In this document: positions 1-13,600 of the stretch, piece after piece
How positions within the stretch are numbered: position 1 is the stretch's first letter
Layout: each line of letters opens with the position of its first letter
Source of the DNA: Bradysia coprophila
Lineage: Eukaryota; Arthropoda; Insecta; Diptera; Sciaridae
DNA: 64,000 bases
Assembly: GCF_014529535.1 (NCBI RefSeq)
Contig: NW_023503941.1
Location: forward strand, 1,336,645 to 1,400,644
Direction of reading: 5' to 3'
Made by a program: the position numbers and the translations under genes
Notes under the pieces: model-generated
Seen by the model: only the letters and a program-made list of their open reading frames with translations
What the model was told of the DNA's origin: nothing
Database searches by the model: none

Positions 1-1150
1 TAAATATTAATCATTGTATTGAATTGTCGATTAATGATGCGCTTGGTGTTAATTCAACATTTTGACAAATACTTTCGAGACTCTATTGACTGATCTATGT
101 ATAAGTGTAGCATAATAGTAGTTTCTCGGGGGTCACTTACATCTTCTTCCAAGTTTTTATTTTGTTAGATAGACTAAACTACTACTAAAAATTACCATCG
201 AAAGCCTAGAGTTAAAAGTTTCCTCGAGCAGCTCGAGTATGCCAGGTACAGGAATTATCTGTTGCAGCCAAATAAACAATCAATCAAGGTCTGTTCTCAA
301 ATATCTCTCAACATTTAAAGAAAAATCACTTCAGATTAGTAAGCCCATAAACAATAATAAAATCTTTGCACCAGCTTACCATTTATGCTATTTTTCTAAT
401 GCATCTAATCATGCGATTAACGTTCGTATCGACAGCACGTATAATTAAATTTGCCTCTATACCTACCTATCGTGTTTTGTCGCTTCGTTTTTTCCAAACA
501 CTGTGCATTCACATGACTATTTCCTCTAAATATGTTGAGGCTTAAGCTCAACTACAATACAAAACCCATCTAATCTATACCAATTTACAATTTTTGTCGG
601 AAATGACACAAAAAAAAGGAATAACAAATTATAAACTGGGATATGTGACGACGACCGGCACAACAACATAAGAGAGACAGAAAAATATAACTTTATTTAC
701 AAACCAACATGAAAATCAGGATTTTTTTTCGGATGAACAAACAATTGGCCTCTGTGTGTGTACCATTGTAATTTATGATATTGTTAAATTGGTCCGGATG
801 CTGGGTTTTTTTGTGGAATATTTTGTATGTTTTGTTGTTGGAAATTACATTAAGAAGGAACTACTAAAATTGGGTTTTAGAAGTAATTGTGTTGGATTAA
901 TTGAGCCAAAGGAAGTGGAAATAGTTAAATAATTTTTTTCTTCTTCTTTTCCTTTAGCTAATTCTTTCATAATGGAAACACACAATTTTGTATTATTAAA
1001 GACGACGGTAAATACGCAATAATTTCGCTCGACATATTTACACGGTGCTATCGTGCTATCAGTTGTTCCAATTTAATCACTTTGCATCTCGCTAATGTAA
1101 AAACGAACAAATTATTAAATGATCGACCAACTTCCTAAAGTATGTGACGT
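1..1150. other. Intergenic, no gene seen
   Basis: AT-rich sequence. The only open frame of any length (about 70 codons near 239-448) has no homology that I recognise and no splice context. I see no RNA gene or repeat. Confidence 0.5.
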
Positions 1151-2263
1151 AGGGCGTATCGAGTTTTATGAATGTTAGGGTCCGCGATAGCCTGTGTGCG
1201 GAAAACGCAGATCATCGAAAACTGTGTCCGGGCATATGGTTGATGGATCCGGAGAAGCCCGGGAAGAAGTCCCCACGGACGACTTTAACTTTCCGATGGT
1301 CATAGCTCGGAAAGTTGAGAGTATTTTTGATAACAATGTTTTAGCGGAATGTAGAGCATTGAAAACTCTATCAAGATGCCAAAGAAACCGATAGTCCAAA
1401 AGGTGCCACTGCCGACATTGCCTAACCTCGAAAATGTGACCTTTTGGTTTTTGACTTATATTTCCTGAGAGACAAATGATTATGTTTAGCTTGTGGTATG
1501 AGGTGGTAGGGAAGGTCGAGCACTACCAGTACACTAGGCATGTCCCGGGCGGCAGTTCACCTGAAACCACTTTTTTAAAATTTTTGAATGGTCTTTTTAA
1601 GAGTACCCACGTCGCCCACGAAGCCAGTGAAGACACTGCAACCGGTACTGCTGAGTCGAGGACACCTTGGCCAGTAAGTATACATAATATTCCATGACAG
1701 TAGATGAACTCTTTCACAAAATATTTATGATTTCGACTGAAATTCAATTCAAATTCGACTCAGCAGTACCGGTTGCATTGTCTTCATTGGCTTCGTGGGC
1801 GACGTGGGTACTCTTTAAAAGTCCATTCAAAAATTTTAAAAAAGTGATTTCAGGTGGATTGTTGCGCGGGACATGCCTAGTGTACTGGTAGTGCTCGACC
1901 CTCCCTACCACCTCATACCACAAGCTAAACATAATCATTTGTCTCTCAGGAAATATAAGTTAAAAACCAAAAGGTCACATTTTCGATGTTAGGCAATGTC
2001 GGCAGTGGCACCTTTTGGACCATCGGTTTCTTCGGTTGTTTTGTAGAGTTTTCAACGCTCTACATTCCGCTAAAACATTGTTTTCAAAAATATTCTCAAC
2101 TTTCCGAGTTATGACCATCGGAAAGTTAAAGTTGTCCGGGGGGACTTGTTCTCGGACTTCCCTGGATCCATCAACCATGTGCTCGGACACAGTTTTCGAT
2201 GATCTACGTTTTCCACACTCAGGCTATCGCAGCCCTTAAAATTCGCAAAATTCGATACGCCCT
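1151..2263. mobile_element. Foldback-like palindromic element, copy 1 (family A)
   Basis: The two halves are near-complete reverse complements meeting around 1700-1740, and the ends read AGGGCGTATCGA...TCGATACGCCCT. A second copy lies at 62388-63475. The flanks share about 9 bp (ATGTGACGT on both sides, one base offset), which resembles the 9-10 bp target duplications of foldback or Mutator-like elements. The short open frames in each arm are mirror copies and need not be genes. No transposase is present, so the element is non-autonomous. Confidence 0.8.
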
Positions 2264-2399
2264 AATGTGACGTGACGTGATTTAGATCTTGTCTCTTACA
2301 TCCTTTTACTTCCTTTAAACGACCTACTTTTAAATCGCTGGCAGCGATTCGCTGCTGAATAAAGGCCTAACTAATCTTCCCATTCGAAGTGTCAACGCA

Positions 2400-2567
2400 C
2401 TCCAAGAACAGGCACAAGAACAGATTTTAACTGTCAAAAAGCCTCTTATTTTGGTCCCCGCAGTGGTATTATACCAACATAAAAAACTAAATTTATATGA
2501 AAAACTCTGACCAGTGCGTCGAGTAGGCCCCTTATTTTAAATCTGTTCTTGTGCCTTTTTTGGACTG
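2400..2567. mobile_element. Small palindromic (MITE-like) element
   Basis: The ends are inverted copies: GGCACAAGAACAGATTTTAA on the left and its complement ending at about 2555, extending weakly outward. The middle is unrelated sequence. There is no coding capacity. Confidence 0.5.
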
Positions 2568-4590
2568 CGTTGCCCGTCGCTTCGATGGCCGCTTCGATCA
2601 AAGTATATAAACAATGAAAGTAATGCAATGCGCAGCTACGGAACGATCGTAATGTTGCACACATATTGAATTAATTTGCGTCAAGTTGCAGCTAGTGGGG
2701 AGGTGAATTCGATTCCATAACACTTAGCAGAAAAAACAACATTGGTCACAAGAAAATCCATAATGTCACTGATCCGCTGAGGGTTTCCATTACCTTCAGT
2801 GTTTACGTAAAATACTTTGCTATAAACAGGCACGAGATAGTGCATTGTTACACAATTCGGTGTTTACGAAATGCTCTCGGGGAAATGTCTGTTTTCGCAA
2901 TGTCCCAAATGGCTTCATAAACCTAATAACCCCTTGATCTTCACACGGATCACTAAAAACCATGACATCAGAATAACAGTTTGTGGATACCCGCTGCATA
3001 AAACCTTTTCATTTACTAGCTCAGTATCTCTAATTTTGATTCGGAAATTTGTTAAAATAAGGTCGACATAATAAATCTACATCCTGTCTAATAACACACG
3101 TTAAATAGATACCACGCGCGCATGTACCTACACGTACATTTACTTTACATACCATATCGACATCCGGGTATTGAGTACGAAGTGTAATTTATGAAATTTT
3201 CAGCATTTTACTTATTTGTAATTTGATAAAATTCTGTTGGTTAATGATTTTCGAGCGAATTCTATAATTTGGTTCAGGTAAATTTCGTGTATCCAACTCA
3301 CTAACTTAATGGTTTGCTGTCCGGGAACCGGGGCCGTTCGTTATTCATTTATTTCATGAATTGAGTATTTTATCGAATTATGTTTTACTCAACATCGCTC
3401 GGAAAAACTGAATATTATTTTCTGCGGCAAACACACATTTTTCCTGGTATTTACATAAGAAATGAAGGTTTTGTGTGATAGAACGATGAGGTCTGAAAAG
3501 CGTCGATTTAGCGTGACGTATTTCCTTACGGCCCCTCAACACAGGTTCATGCAAGAACAATATTTTTCTAGAAAATTGCATTTCCGGGTAATAGAATAAG
3601 ATTGAAAAGTCATCTCCTTCTTGCCAAGTTATTTATTTCGCCTGGCATAACAAAGAAAAACAGATCGCTTGAATCATAGTAATTTGCCTGCTTCCATCGA
3701 CAGAAATTAATTTCTAATCTGATCCACTCATTACAAACAAATATGGTTTTGCGTCTTTAAACGATTTTACCATCACCACACTACATTGGCACATTTGTTC
3801 GTATGAGTGGTATTTGAAAGTCGCTGACTGTATGTTCTACGGATGTTGATGTCCCGAAAAAAAATGATCTCCATTAAAAGTGGTTTTACCATTAAATTGG
3901 AAACAAATCGCCCCTCTCTCTAACTCGTCATTAAAATTTTGGATTTGTTTTTAAAATTTGTATTTTTAGATTCTAACATAAAATAACGGCGCTGTAAACA
4001 TGTTGGAATGTTAAGTAGAAACATTTAACCAGCAAAAAAGTTATTGCTTTGAACTTTATTTAATATTTTGAATATGATGTAGCATTATAACATTCACATT
4101 TGATAAAATAAGCCAAACCACATCAAACTAAGAAGAGTATATATGATGGTGTCGTCCCGCTTATAAAAATATTATGTAAGACGACGGCACACATTTTCGT
4201 TTATGCATTTTTTTCATCCATTTAATTTTAAGTGCAAAAGAAATTTCCGGGATTTCGACGACACTTAGAAATGTTCCAATGAATCAAAACTTTGTAGCTC
4301 TGTACACAGTCTGAGGTTTTTTTCTTTTTCAAATTTCAAGGCTTTCGTAAAGTGTGTCGGTTGATGATGGGAATTTTGATAATTTTCAATCTATAAACAG
4401 AGCTTCGAAATTAAAAACTGATGTATAAAAACCAGGATCTACCTTTAGGGTGGGTCAGGTCACTTGGCTATAAGTTCATTAATCAATCGACGTTTATATT
4501 AATTTCAAAACTCTAAATTAAGACCAGATAATACGTAAGCCCTAACGCACTGCAACCAGCCTAAAACGACTGTAAGAAATTAATAAACAT
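2568..4590. other. Intergenic, no gene seen
   Basis: I find no recognisable coding exon, RNA gene or repeat. The open frames at 2871-3071 and 3378-3581 are short, lack splice context and show no family signature. Confidence 0.45.
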
Positions 4591-4591
4591 C

Positions 4592-4772
4592 CACTGAGGA
4601 AAAAGAGTTGAAAATCTCACCTGTAACTGGTAATTTTGGCTCCATGTAACCTACAATAGCTGCCACAGCTGTAGCGCTACATACAAAAAATAAAGCTGTC
4701 GCAGCTATTGTAGATTACCAGAAGCCAAAATTACCAGCTACAGGTGAGATTTTCAACTCCTTTTCCTCAGTG
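4592..4772. mobile_element. Small palindromic element with CACTGAGG ends
   Basis: A long inverted repeat of about 75 bp per arm starts at CACTGAGGAAAA and ends at TTTTCCTCAGTG, around a short centre. It is a typical non-autonomous MITE shape. No target duplication is clear. Confidence 0.65.
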
Positions 4773-4905
4773 TCGAAAGGTTAAGAGATAACATCACAGG
4801 AAGTGGACAAACATCCAAAAATATTTGGCATTTTTAACACTCTTGTAGAACAGAAAATTTATACATTGTGCCCACTGATGACCCAAGACATCTTCTTCTT
4901 CTTTT

Positions 4906-6440
4906 TCAGCCTGTTTCTATCCACTGCTGGATGTAGGCCTCTCCAACTTCTTTCCATTTCGTACGATCCATTGCCATTTGCTGCCAGTTTGTACCTGCAA
5001 TATTCTTAATTCCGTTTGTCCATCTCTCTGGTGGTCTACCTATAGCTCGTCTTTTATATGGTCGCCAGTTCATGATCTTTTTGGTCCAACGTTCGTCTGT
5101 CCTTCTTGCAATATGTCCCGCCCAGCTCCATTTCAGAGATGCTATTCTTTCCATGACATCAACGACCCTGGTTTGTTGTCGAATCCATTGATTCGCCATT
5201 CTGTCTCTGAGTGTTATTCCAAGCATACTCCGTTCCATGGCTCTTTGGTCACTCTCAATTTATCTTCGGATGCTTTCGTTAAAGTTAACGTTTCCGCTCC
5301 ATAAGTGAGCACTGGAAGGACACAAGTGTCGAAAACTTTGCGTTTCAGACAATTATTCATTTTGCTTTTGAAAATTAGTCTGAGTTTTCCGAACGCTGCC
5401 CATGCAAGACCAATCCTACGTCTTATTTCTGCAGTTTGGTTGTCCAGACCTAACTTCAGTTTATGTCCTAGATATACATAGCTGTCGACTCGTTCAATGA
5501 CATTGTCACCAATTTTGATTTCTCTATCGTCCCCGATGTTGGTCATGACTTTCGTTTTCGATAAGTTCATCTTGAGGCCAACTTTGCTTGCCTCTTCACT
5601 TAACTGTTGTAGCATAAGCTGAGCCTGACCTAGATTCGCTGCTATCGGTACAATGTCATCAGCGAAGCGTAGATTGCTCAGGTACTCTCCATTTATCTTT
5701 ATTCCCATTTTACTCCAGTTTAACTTCCTAAAAATACTCTGCAGAATCGCCGTGAATAATTTTGGTGAAATGGTGTCACCCTGTACACCTCGGCCAATTC
5801 TGAATTTCTCCGTGCTCTTATGAAGTTTTATACATCAAGTAGCATTTTTGTACACATATCGAATTGTGTTGGAGTACCTTGAGTCTACTCTACATTCGTC
5901 TAATGCGGCCAATATCGACCATGTTTCCACTGAATCGAAAACTTTTTCGAAGTCTATGAATAGCAAGACTATGTCGATGTTTTATTCACGACACTTCTCA
6001 ATAAGCGTTCTCATCACCTGCAAATGGTTGGTGTAGAAGTCGAACTTGTTAGTGTTCCTCTTCGTAATAATTTTCATAAACAACTTGTAGAGTGTTGACA
6101 ATAGGCTTATGGGTCGGTAATTTTCCAGCTTTGTTATGTCTCCTTTTTTATGCAGCAATGTAATTACCGCATTTTCCCAGGCTTCTGGTACTTCTTCCCA
6201 TTGGAGACATTGATTAAACAAAGCCGTGATTGCCTTTAATAAGGAGTCTCCACCTAGTTTAATGGCTTCCACTGGAACACCATCTTCTCCGGGAGACTTT
6301 TTGTTTTTCATCTCGGCTACTGCGGCCTTGACTTCATCAACAGTTATGTCGGGCATATCCTCCGATCCCACGTTTCTTACTATTGGTCTATCTTCGGTTT
6401 CTTCCGTTGGATAACAAATTCTCATAAAATTCAATCATTT
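4906..6440 (-). pseudogene. Decayed non-LTR retrotransposon reverse transcriptase
   Basis: Read on the minus strand from 6434 to 4906, the pieces follow the order of a LINE reverse transcriptase. First comes an N-terminal block with KKSPGEDGVPVE, then the fingers block ENYRPISLLSTLYK. The catalytic motif A region is DFEKVFDSVE (about 5950), then RGV-QGDTISPKLF (about 5790) and the catalytic FADDI box (5214-5708 frame), then YLGHKL. The 3' domain contains WAGHIARRTDERW. At least three reading frames are used, so frameshifts and stops break the protein; the QGD block also lacks one of the usual residues. The endonuclease end is missing, indicating 5' truncation. It looks like the RTE/CR1-like 'craniofacial development protein 2-like' elements common in arthropods. 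The exact clade is inferred. Confidence 0.88.
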
Positions 6441-7278
6441 AGTACAAGGAAAATGTATGCTGCGATCGAATTCTCTTTTTCTTGCTTTTCTGAGATCAAC
6501 TCCTCTTTTCTTGCGGTCTTTTCAGAATTAACAGTTTAAAATTTAAACTTTAAATACTTCCCTATTTCATTACCTACATTAGAAAATCGACTAAAAATGG
6601 GGAAGTTTAATTACTTGTGCGGGGTTATAAAACAATCTGTAACTAAGACTGTACTGTGACCAAATTAACGACTAAACTTATTTATATCTTGTCTCGAAAA
6701 ACTTCCAAAAATCTGTTACACACAGACGTAAAAGAAAGGAAATGATTTTTAAGTGGTCTGAAATGTTTACACATTTACTCACTATTATACTAGACGGACG
6801 CACATGTGCCTAATTATTTATGGATCACTATTAATATACTGATGATGGCGATGATGATGATGATATATATATATACTCTTCCCTTGTCTTTTCATTCTTA
6901 TTTTATCTTTCATTCGTACCGATTCTTATGAATATCAAATTATCAATAAAATCACTCCATGTTTCGAAATTGTCTCGACTTTACGCGGGTATTTAATTTC
7001 ACTGTAGCTTCATACGCTGCTGAATGAATTTATTGAATTTACTTACCAATCATGCTAATGATGGAAATGGTACATCTTGGGTGAAACACACAAGAAGACC
7101 GTATTTCCGTCATTTGTCCCATTGGCAGGTACATTAGACGTTTAATGATTGCTTCTCTCCAAAGATGTTTCCTACATAGGAACATTAAATCAAAGTTTTC
7201 TCAAATAAAAATCTGCACTCAACCCACATCCACTGTTTACAATTAATGAAACTCATTTAACTCTCTCCTTTCTTACAG
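6441..7278. other. Intergenic; microsatellite at 6838-6873
   Basis: No gene is seen. A short GATGAT tract runs into an AT dinucleotide run. The 3' end probably contains the intron preceding the edl-like coding exon. Confidence 0.5.
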
Positions 7279-7294
7279 GATCCAATAGGCCAAT

Positions 7295-7920
7295 ATGCAA
7301 GTCGAAACAGGCCTACCGAAATGGTCTGGACGTGTCCCTCCATTAGATTTAACGAACGTCAGTGTTTGTCCAAGTGAAACGGAAAAACGATGGCACAAAA
7401 TACAGCCGATTTCAAAGAAAAATTACGACAACAGAATAGGAACTGACGGACTTCCCATAGGTATGATCTAATCTTAAGTATGGTCTCCCCTTACAAAAAA
7501 CCACTCTGTTTTGCCTCAGTTTACCTAAACCAAGCTTCTGTTTAAAGAGTAAACAGAAAGAAAACGGAGTACTTTTTCGTAGGTTGTGGAAATCAGGGCT
7601 TAGTGTTAAATACAATTGTTCATGCAAATAATTTGTGTGTCCTCGGCGCTGTTAGATCAAATGTCCTAATTTTGATTTTTCCAATTTACTCGTCAGATCC
7701 CAGAGATTGGACCCGTGCAGACGTATGGAAATGGTTAACCAATTTAGCCCTGTCCGAGGGATTACAACCGTCACCAGAACTGGCACAAAAGTTTCCGATG
7801 AATGGCAAAGCTTTGTGTTTGATGACGCCGGACATGTACTTGGCTCGGGTTCCGATTGGCGGCAAAATGTTGTATCGTGACTTTCGATGTCGACTGGCCA
7901 GAGCATTAAATCTGTCGTAA
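7295..7920 (+). CDS. edl: Edl/Mae-like Pointed (SAM) domain protein, two exons
   Basis: Exons 7295-7460 and 7697-7920, joined ATA-G|AT, give 129 aa. An in-frame TAG just upstream makes the ATG at 7295 the start. An acceptor at 7277-7278 (CTTACAG) shows that a 5' UTR exon lies upstream. The C-terminal 75 residues, from DPRDWTRADVWKWL to LARALNLS, form a Pointed/SAM_PNT domain. It has the tryptophans of helix 1, FPMNGKALCLM and the final FRCRLARAL helix. No ETS DNA-binding domain follows before the stop. In flies, Edl/Mae binds the Pointed domains of Pnt and Yan and modulates their activity downstream of Ras/MAPK. The assignment rests on domain architecture and short length; an exon of a larger ETS gene is unlikely because of the clean stop. 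It is shorter than the fly protein. Confidence 0.75.
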
Positions 7921-8747
7921 AATTCGGTTCTAACGGCTATCCAGCAACGACGCAATTATAAAGGATGACCTACGGTTAATGTGGTCTTATAAATAGTAAA
8001 ATGAATGTCAAAACAAGTGAAGTAAAAGATTTGTATTAAACACTCGGCGATATTTTTAAACGATGGAAGTAACAGTGTAAATGATTGTACCGCGATATGC
8101 TTGCCGTTTTTAAAAGGCTAAGCGGCTTTGGAAGTTTGTTAAGTATTTTAAGGCTATTTATTACGAACTCAGTGAACTTTCATTTTAATTTCTGCTTCCT
8201 GATCGTTCTATGATGAGAGTTGGAAGTTCCATCAGATGAGAAGAAGGAGAATGATTAAAAATACCGTTGATGCAGCTAACTGACGAAATGATTATTGTAA
8301 GCATGCAAGCGCAGTTCGGTTAGGGACATTAAGAGCATTGTTTACTTGAGCTTGGACACAAATTGTGACAACAATATAGAAAACTTTACCATATAATTGA
8401 TTTTTCATTGATCAACCAATCAATCAATAATTACTCATGGTACCTCTATTCGGTTAATTCATCATTTTTAACGCGGATGACATTTCAAACGGCCTTGAAG
8501 ATGATCTATAAAACGGTCCTTTATTCCAAGTTTCTTTGTTTGGCTGATGCAACGCACTTCAAACATGAGTGGTACTTTAAATAAGGTACTGAACTGAACT
8601 GTTTGGTAGAAGATTCAATCCTTTCTTTATTTTCACTACTTCTTCACCGACATTCCAACGTCTATGCACGATAAAATACTGGAGTGGCAAGCATTTTCTT
8701 AAAAGTTAATTATTTTGAGATTCATCCCGTATGGCGAAGCTTAAAGC
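7921..8747. other. Downstream flank of the edl-like gene, no gene seen
   Basis: Probably 3' UTR followed by intergenic sequence. I see no further exon, RNA gene or repeat. Confidence 0.4.
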
Positions 8748-8751
8748 TTAA

Positions 8752-10088
8752 GAGTAATATCGCCAAAACTTCAGGTGATTTTTTTAACTTTGGAAACAAG
8801 CGGTCTCCGGATTGAATGAGTGATAGCTCGTTAGATTCTCCTTTCGATTCTAGCGAACACGAATCTTTCACTTTTTCGAAAGAAAATTTATTTTCTGTGA
8901 AAAGCGTTCAAAAGTAAAGACATGTCAGAGGGTACCGAAAACAGTTTTTCGGCAATAACTCAAGAAAAAATTATTTCAAATTGTTGTAATGTTGTACGAA
9001 TGTCGGCCTTGGAAAGACCTACAGGTAGAGTATACGCACTGGCTGGTGCGAGTACATCCACGAGAATTTTGACTAAAAATATAGTGGCTGTTCGGAGAGT
9101 CCGACGTCCCTGCAGCTTAGATGTTCCACGGAACTGAGTATGGGGTGTTGTAGCTGGCCTCACCCACTATCGTTCCACATATAAATGAACCCAGTACTTT
9201 TGTGTCATACCTGTAGGTCTTTCCAAGGCCGACATTAGTACAACATTACAACAATTTGAAATAATTTTTTCTTGAGTTATTGCCGAAAAACTGTTTTCGG
9301 TACCCTCTGTGCAGAGGGATTCTTTTGAAAAACAGCCTACCGAAATCGGGCGTGTTTTCTATTGGAACTTTTTATAGGTACCTAGAAAGGACTTCGACCC
9401 TAGAAGCCAAAACCACTTTCAAAAAAATTCTTCGAAGCTTTTGTGGCTGGTGAAAGGTCATCGAAAACCGAACTTGCACTTTTCTTACCAAAATTTCTCC
9501 AGGTACACGAGCCGTACAGGGTCGTGTGGGGTATCATTTGAAAGGTAATTTTATGTGCTTTTGGGCCAAATAGGGTTTTATGGGGGTTTGAAAGCATCTA
9601 CGATGAAATACGAGAAGTTGAAATGATTAAGTGACTATATTTCATCGCATATGCATCCAAGCCCCATAAGACCCTATTTGGCCCAAAAGCCCATAAAATT
9701 ACCTTTCAAATGATACCCCACACCACAATGTACGGCTCGTGTAACTGGAGAAATATTGGTAAGAAAAGTGCAAGTTTTCGGTTTTCGATGACCTTTCACC
9801 AGCCACAAAAGCTTCGAAGAATTTTTTTGAAAGTGGTTTTGGCTTCTAGGGTCGAAGTCTTTTCTAGGTACCTATAAAAAGTTCCAATAGAAAACACGCC
9901 CGATTTCGGTAGGCTGTTTTTCAAAAGAATCATGTCTTTACTTTAGAACGCTTTTCACAGAAAACAATTTATTTTTCGAAAAAGTGAAAGATACATGTTT
10001 CCTAGAATTGAAAGACGAATCCAACGAGCTATCACTCATTAAAATCGGAGACCGCTTGTTCCCCAATCACCGGAAGATTTGGCGATAT
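8752..10088. mobile_element. TTAA-flanked palindromic element, family B copy 1 (with nested family C)
   Basis: Starts TTAA|GAGTAATATCGCC and ends GGCGATAT|TTAA. It is homologous over most of its length to the element at 35931-36924. The arms are mirror images. Relative to the other copy it has a further palindrome inserted at about 9313-9933. It contains mirror-image short open frames but no transposase. The TTAA flank is the signature of piggyBac-type integration. The right end has lost the terminal CACTC. Confidence 0.75.
9313..9933. mobile_element. Palindromic element, family C copy 1, nested in family B
   Basis: The ends are GATTCTTTTGAAAAACAG and its reverse complement. It interrupts the family B sequence between TACCCTCTG and CATGTCT, which are adjacent in the other B copy near 36750. 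A related copy is at 38873-39703. The arms contain CATTTGAAAGGTAAT, a motif shared with other palindromic families in this window. Confidence 0.7.
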
Positions 10089-10391
10089 TTAAATAACTAA
10101 TATATCGAACAAAAAATGCGAGACCTACGCCTCGAGATATTTTTGACAGCCAGGCGAGATCAATCAGCAGTCTAATTTGGGTGTTGGATCAATGTTGCCT
10201 ACATTTGTAAAACTTTAGCTCACCATAAAATCACTCCGCAATGGTAAAACATTATTTTTGTAAGTCGTACACAGGGACGATGTTTGTGTCCGAGCGAAGC
10301 GAATGATTGCTTTTAATAACAATTGGTTTGTGATATGAAAATACCGAAAATTTATGATGTCACATAAAGTAGATAAGAAAAAAAAAACGAT

Positions 10392-10619
10392 AATAGATCA
10401 TTGTCAATGTCGTTTGAGCTGTCAAATAAGTTGTCAATTTCACAAAGCTAACCTCAAATCGAACAAAAAAAGTATTGGGTTGTGAGACGCCACACAAATT
10501 TTCATACATTTCAAGGGGCGGCTCTGTGAACGAAACATCTTTTAAGGTTAGCTTTGTGAAATTGACAACTCATTTGACACTTTTTGAGAGAAGAAACCGC
10601 TATTTGACACTGATCTATT
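10392..10619. mobile_element. Small palindromic element
   Basis: The outer ends AATAGATCA/TGATCTATT and the inner arms TTGTCAATTTCACAAAGCTA and its complement form an imperfect hairpin of about 230 bp. Non-coding. Confidence 0.55.
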
Positions 10620-13600
10620 GCGAAGATAAGATGATTTTTACCTAAACGTTTTTCTTTAAGTTTGTCTGTAATATCTGTAATAAACAATATTTAATAAAAA
10701 TTTACTTAATATTCAAGCATCTCAGTTAGAATTTTGGTTTACGTATATTTTTGTAAAGAATTTTTTTGGTTTTAAGACACAGCATTAGAATTAAGTCTAA
10801 TTTTCGTCGATCATTTTCTGTGTTTTCTTTTTAATCTAAGCAAAATGTAATATCTAGTCATACAGCAAGATTCGTATAAATAAATAAAAACCAAAATCTA
10901 ATCATCTGTTGTCAATAAAAACTCCACAAATAAACAGCACACTCTGACTAGTAGTGCGAGTCTCAAGCAGCAACGAGCACGTTAAAAAAATGAAGTAAAA
11001 AATTTGGAATCGATCTATTGTAAATACTAAGATCAAATGAAGTAATAGATCCGATAGTAAAACTGTTAATATGCAGCAAATATATTCATTGGTACGCTTA
11101 AAATGACAGGGTGAGACTCGGACGAATGGAAACAGGTTAAAAACTGCTTTGAAGAAGTAATTACATCTTTTCTCTGCAATGCAAATCAATGTAGTAGCTG
11201 TGCCCAGCCCACCGCATAGATCAAGCGACTATAGTTGATTGTGTTAGTTATTAATGTTGACTTTGCAGGCTTCGAAGGAACAAAAGAGAAACGACGACAG
11301 TAGAAAATATAATCTTTATTGTAAAAACGTCCAAAGATTCTGACGAATATAAACGGAATGACCAGATCAATTTCAATTTAACGAGGCATACTAAAACCGA
11401 TTCTTCGAATACTAGATCGTGAGATTGTATAAATCCAAAGTTTACAGCCTTGGTGTAAACCAACACACCTCCTCAACTACACCTCCGTCCTCCTTGCATC
11501 ACAGGTATAATTTCCGAAATCTAGGCTGCTTTAATTGACATCAATTCGAACGATTTGCATCGAGTAATCTTCTTTAAAAGTTTCACTATCCTAATCGCTT
11601 GACGTGTTGTTCAATTACTAGAGTGCTTACGTCCGATCTCGCCAATTGCTATTGTGAACTAATCGTTTACATTCGATATCTGTATCAGCTGGACTATGGT
11701 AAACACCACTCCCAACACCACTGACACTGTAATTTAACATCGAATCACCGCTCTCTTCCACATTCCATTGTGCCGCAGATGTTGTGTATAGTCCACTATT
11801 TCCGCCATGATCAATTCAATTTCTGCCATGATACACTTCACTTCACATTCAATTAACGCACCTGGATCTTATGATCAATTCATGTCTGCTATGACCGCTT
11901 CTAATTCCACGATCAATTCTTTGCCATTATGATAAATTCAATTCTTAGGGTTCGAAAAGGAAGAACATAACATTCACAGTCCAACAGGATTTTTTTTTAA
12001 AGAAATCAGTGTCAGACTTTAATCGAGTCATTATTTGTCAGATTAACCAGATATTCGATGAATTAAAAGATCAATTTTTGGGCTTTATAAAATTTCGGTA
12101 ATGGAACCGGTAATGTAAATCATAAAACCGGTTTCCGGTAATGTTTTATCGGTAATGAAATTATCGGTTGTCCGGAACCGAATTCAGAAACAACGGTTTC
12201 GATCTTTTCTCGTTCAAAAACCGCGATCAACCGATTAACCGAACCGATTTCAAAGTCACCAAACTTAGTAGTTTTCTGTGTTGAAATTTCTTCTTCGATT
12301 TATGCCAGTGGAATTGTATCCCGAGATGTCTGAGGACAAAAACTTTCTGCTAGCGACTCTTCTTCGATTTTTATGCCAAATTTTCAACACCTAATTGTGG
12401 GGTCCAAGTTTAGTAGAAACGTTTCACTGTCATTCCCGGAAATTCAATAGATTCGTCAACCGGTTTCTTTGTGATTAAAACAGAACGCGGTTTTTTCATG
12501 TCGAAATGGTTAACCAAATCGGTTCAAATCGGTTTGCATTCCCTACTTATTACTAATCGTCGATCTCGATACACAATCCAATCCGTAGATCCAGTACGAT
12601 TTATTACTGACTCAAATACAAATTTTCGCACGTTTGATGACTTTGACATCGTCCTTTCCTTTGAGGTATAAATTCAAAGTTTGACCGTTAAAGATGAAAC
12701 TATCTGCGAGAGAAAGGTGTTTCATTCTGAAGAAATGGGAACACGAAACTTCCATAGAATGACGACATTTTCCATTTCATTTGCTCCTTTGATTTAAAGT
12801 GTAGACGGTAATAGGTAAATACATTTTGAATATTATTTATTTCGACGTGAAAAGGCTATATGCTCTATATAATTTATGTTTTGCAGTAAATCAAATTGAA
12901 CTCTCAGGTTGATTGACATCTATATGTTAGTATAACTAATCGCTTGAATTTGCTACTGTTAATGTTAGCACATGTAATCAGTTTTGTGATCATTAATCTC
13001 CGACTCCTAAATGTTTATCTAGAACATTTACATATTCTCGTAAAGTCGTTAATTAAAATTGCAAATATTAATTAGAAATTTGCTAAAATACAGGGTAAAC
13101 TTACACCTTAAGTTTTCTCGGAGTACACTGAATCAATCCGAACAATTCCAGTGGCTTTTGAAACTTTTACATATTTTGGCACAAAAATAATAGAAATTTA
13201 TCATCAAAAATATTTTACCGGGCGCGTGTAGATTGCTCTGGCAAATTTCCATTCATTTCGCGTTGTGAACAAAGTTTTACTAGGTAAGGCGCTAGATTAG
13301 AGTTTTCTGAACTCAATCCTTGATCAAAGTCGTTGAAAAAATTTTCACAAGATGAAGTCTGCAATAGTAAACCACCGTATGTCTGAGAATTTCAATTTTA
13401 AACCGCCTCAAAATATGGTGTTAACTAGCTAATTCCAAAAAAAAATTTTTTTTGGAATTTTTGAAATCATTTTAGTGGTCCGGAAAAATCGTCAAAGTTT
13501 GAATGGACAAATTTTTTTTCCCATATATTCCCATTCAAATTTCTGATTTCATCGCCATAAACACGAGCATTATCATTATACTACTTTGTTCTTGTATAGT

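Noticed and set aside
8922-9163. Open frames on both strands in the family B arms
   Set aside because: They recur as mirror images at 36139-36342 and 36522-36725 and follow from the palindrome, not from a gene.
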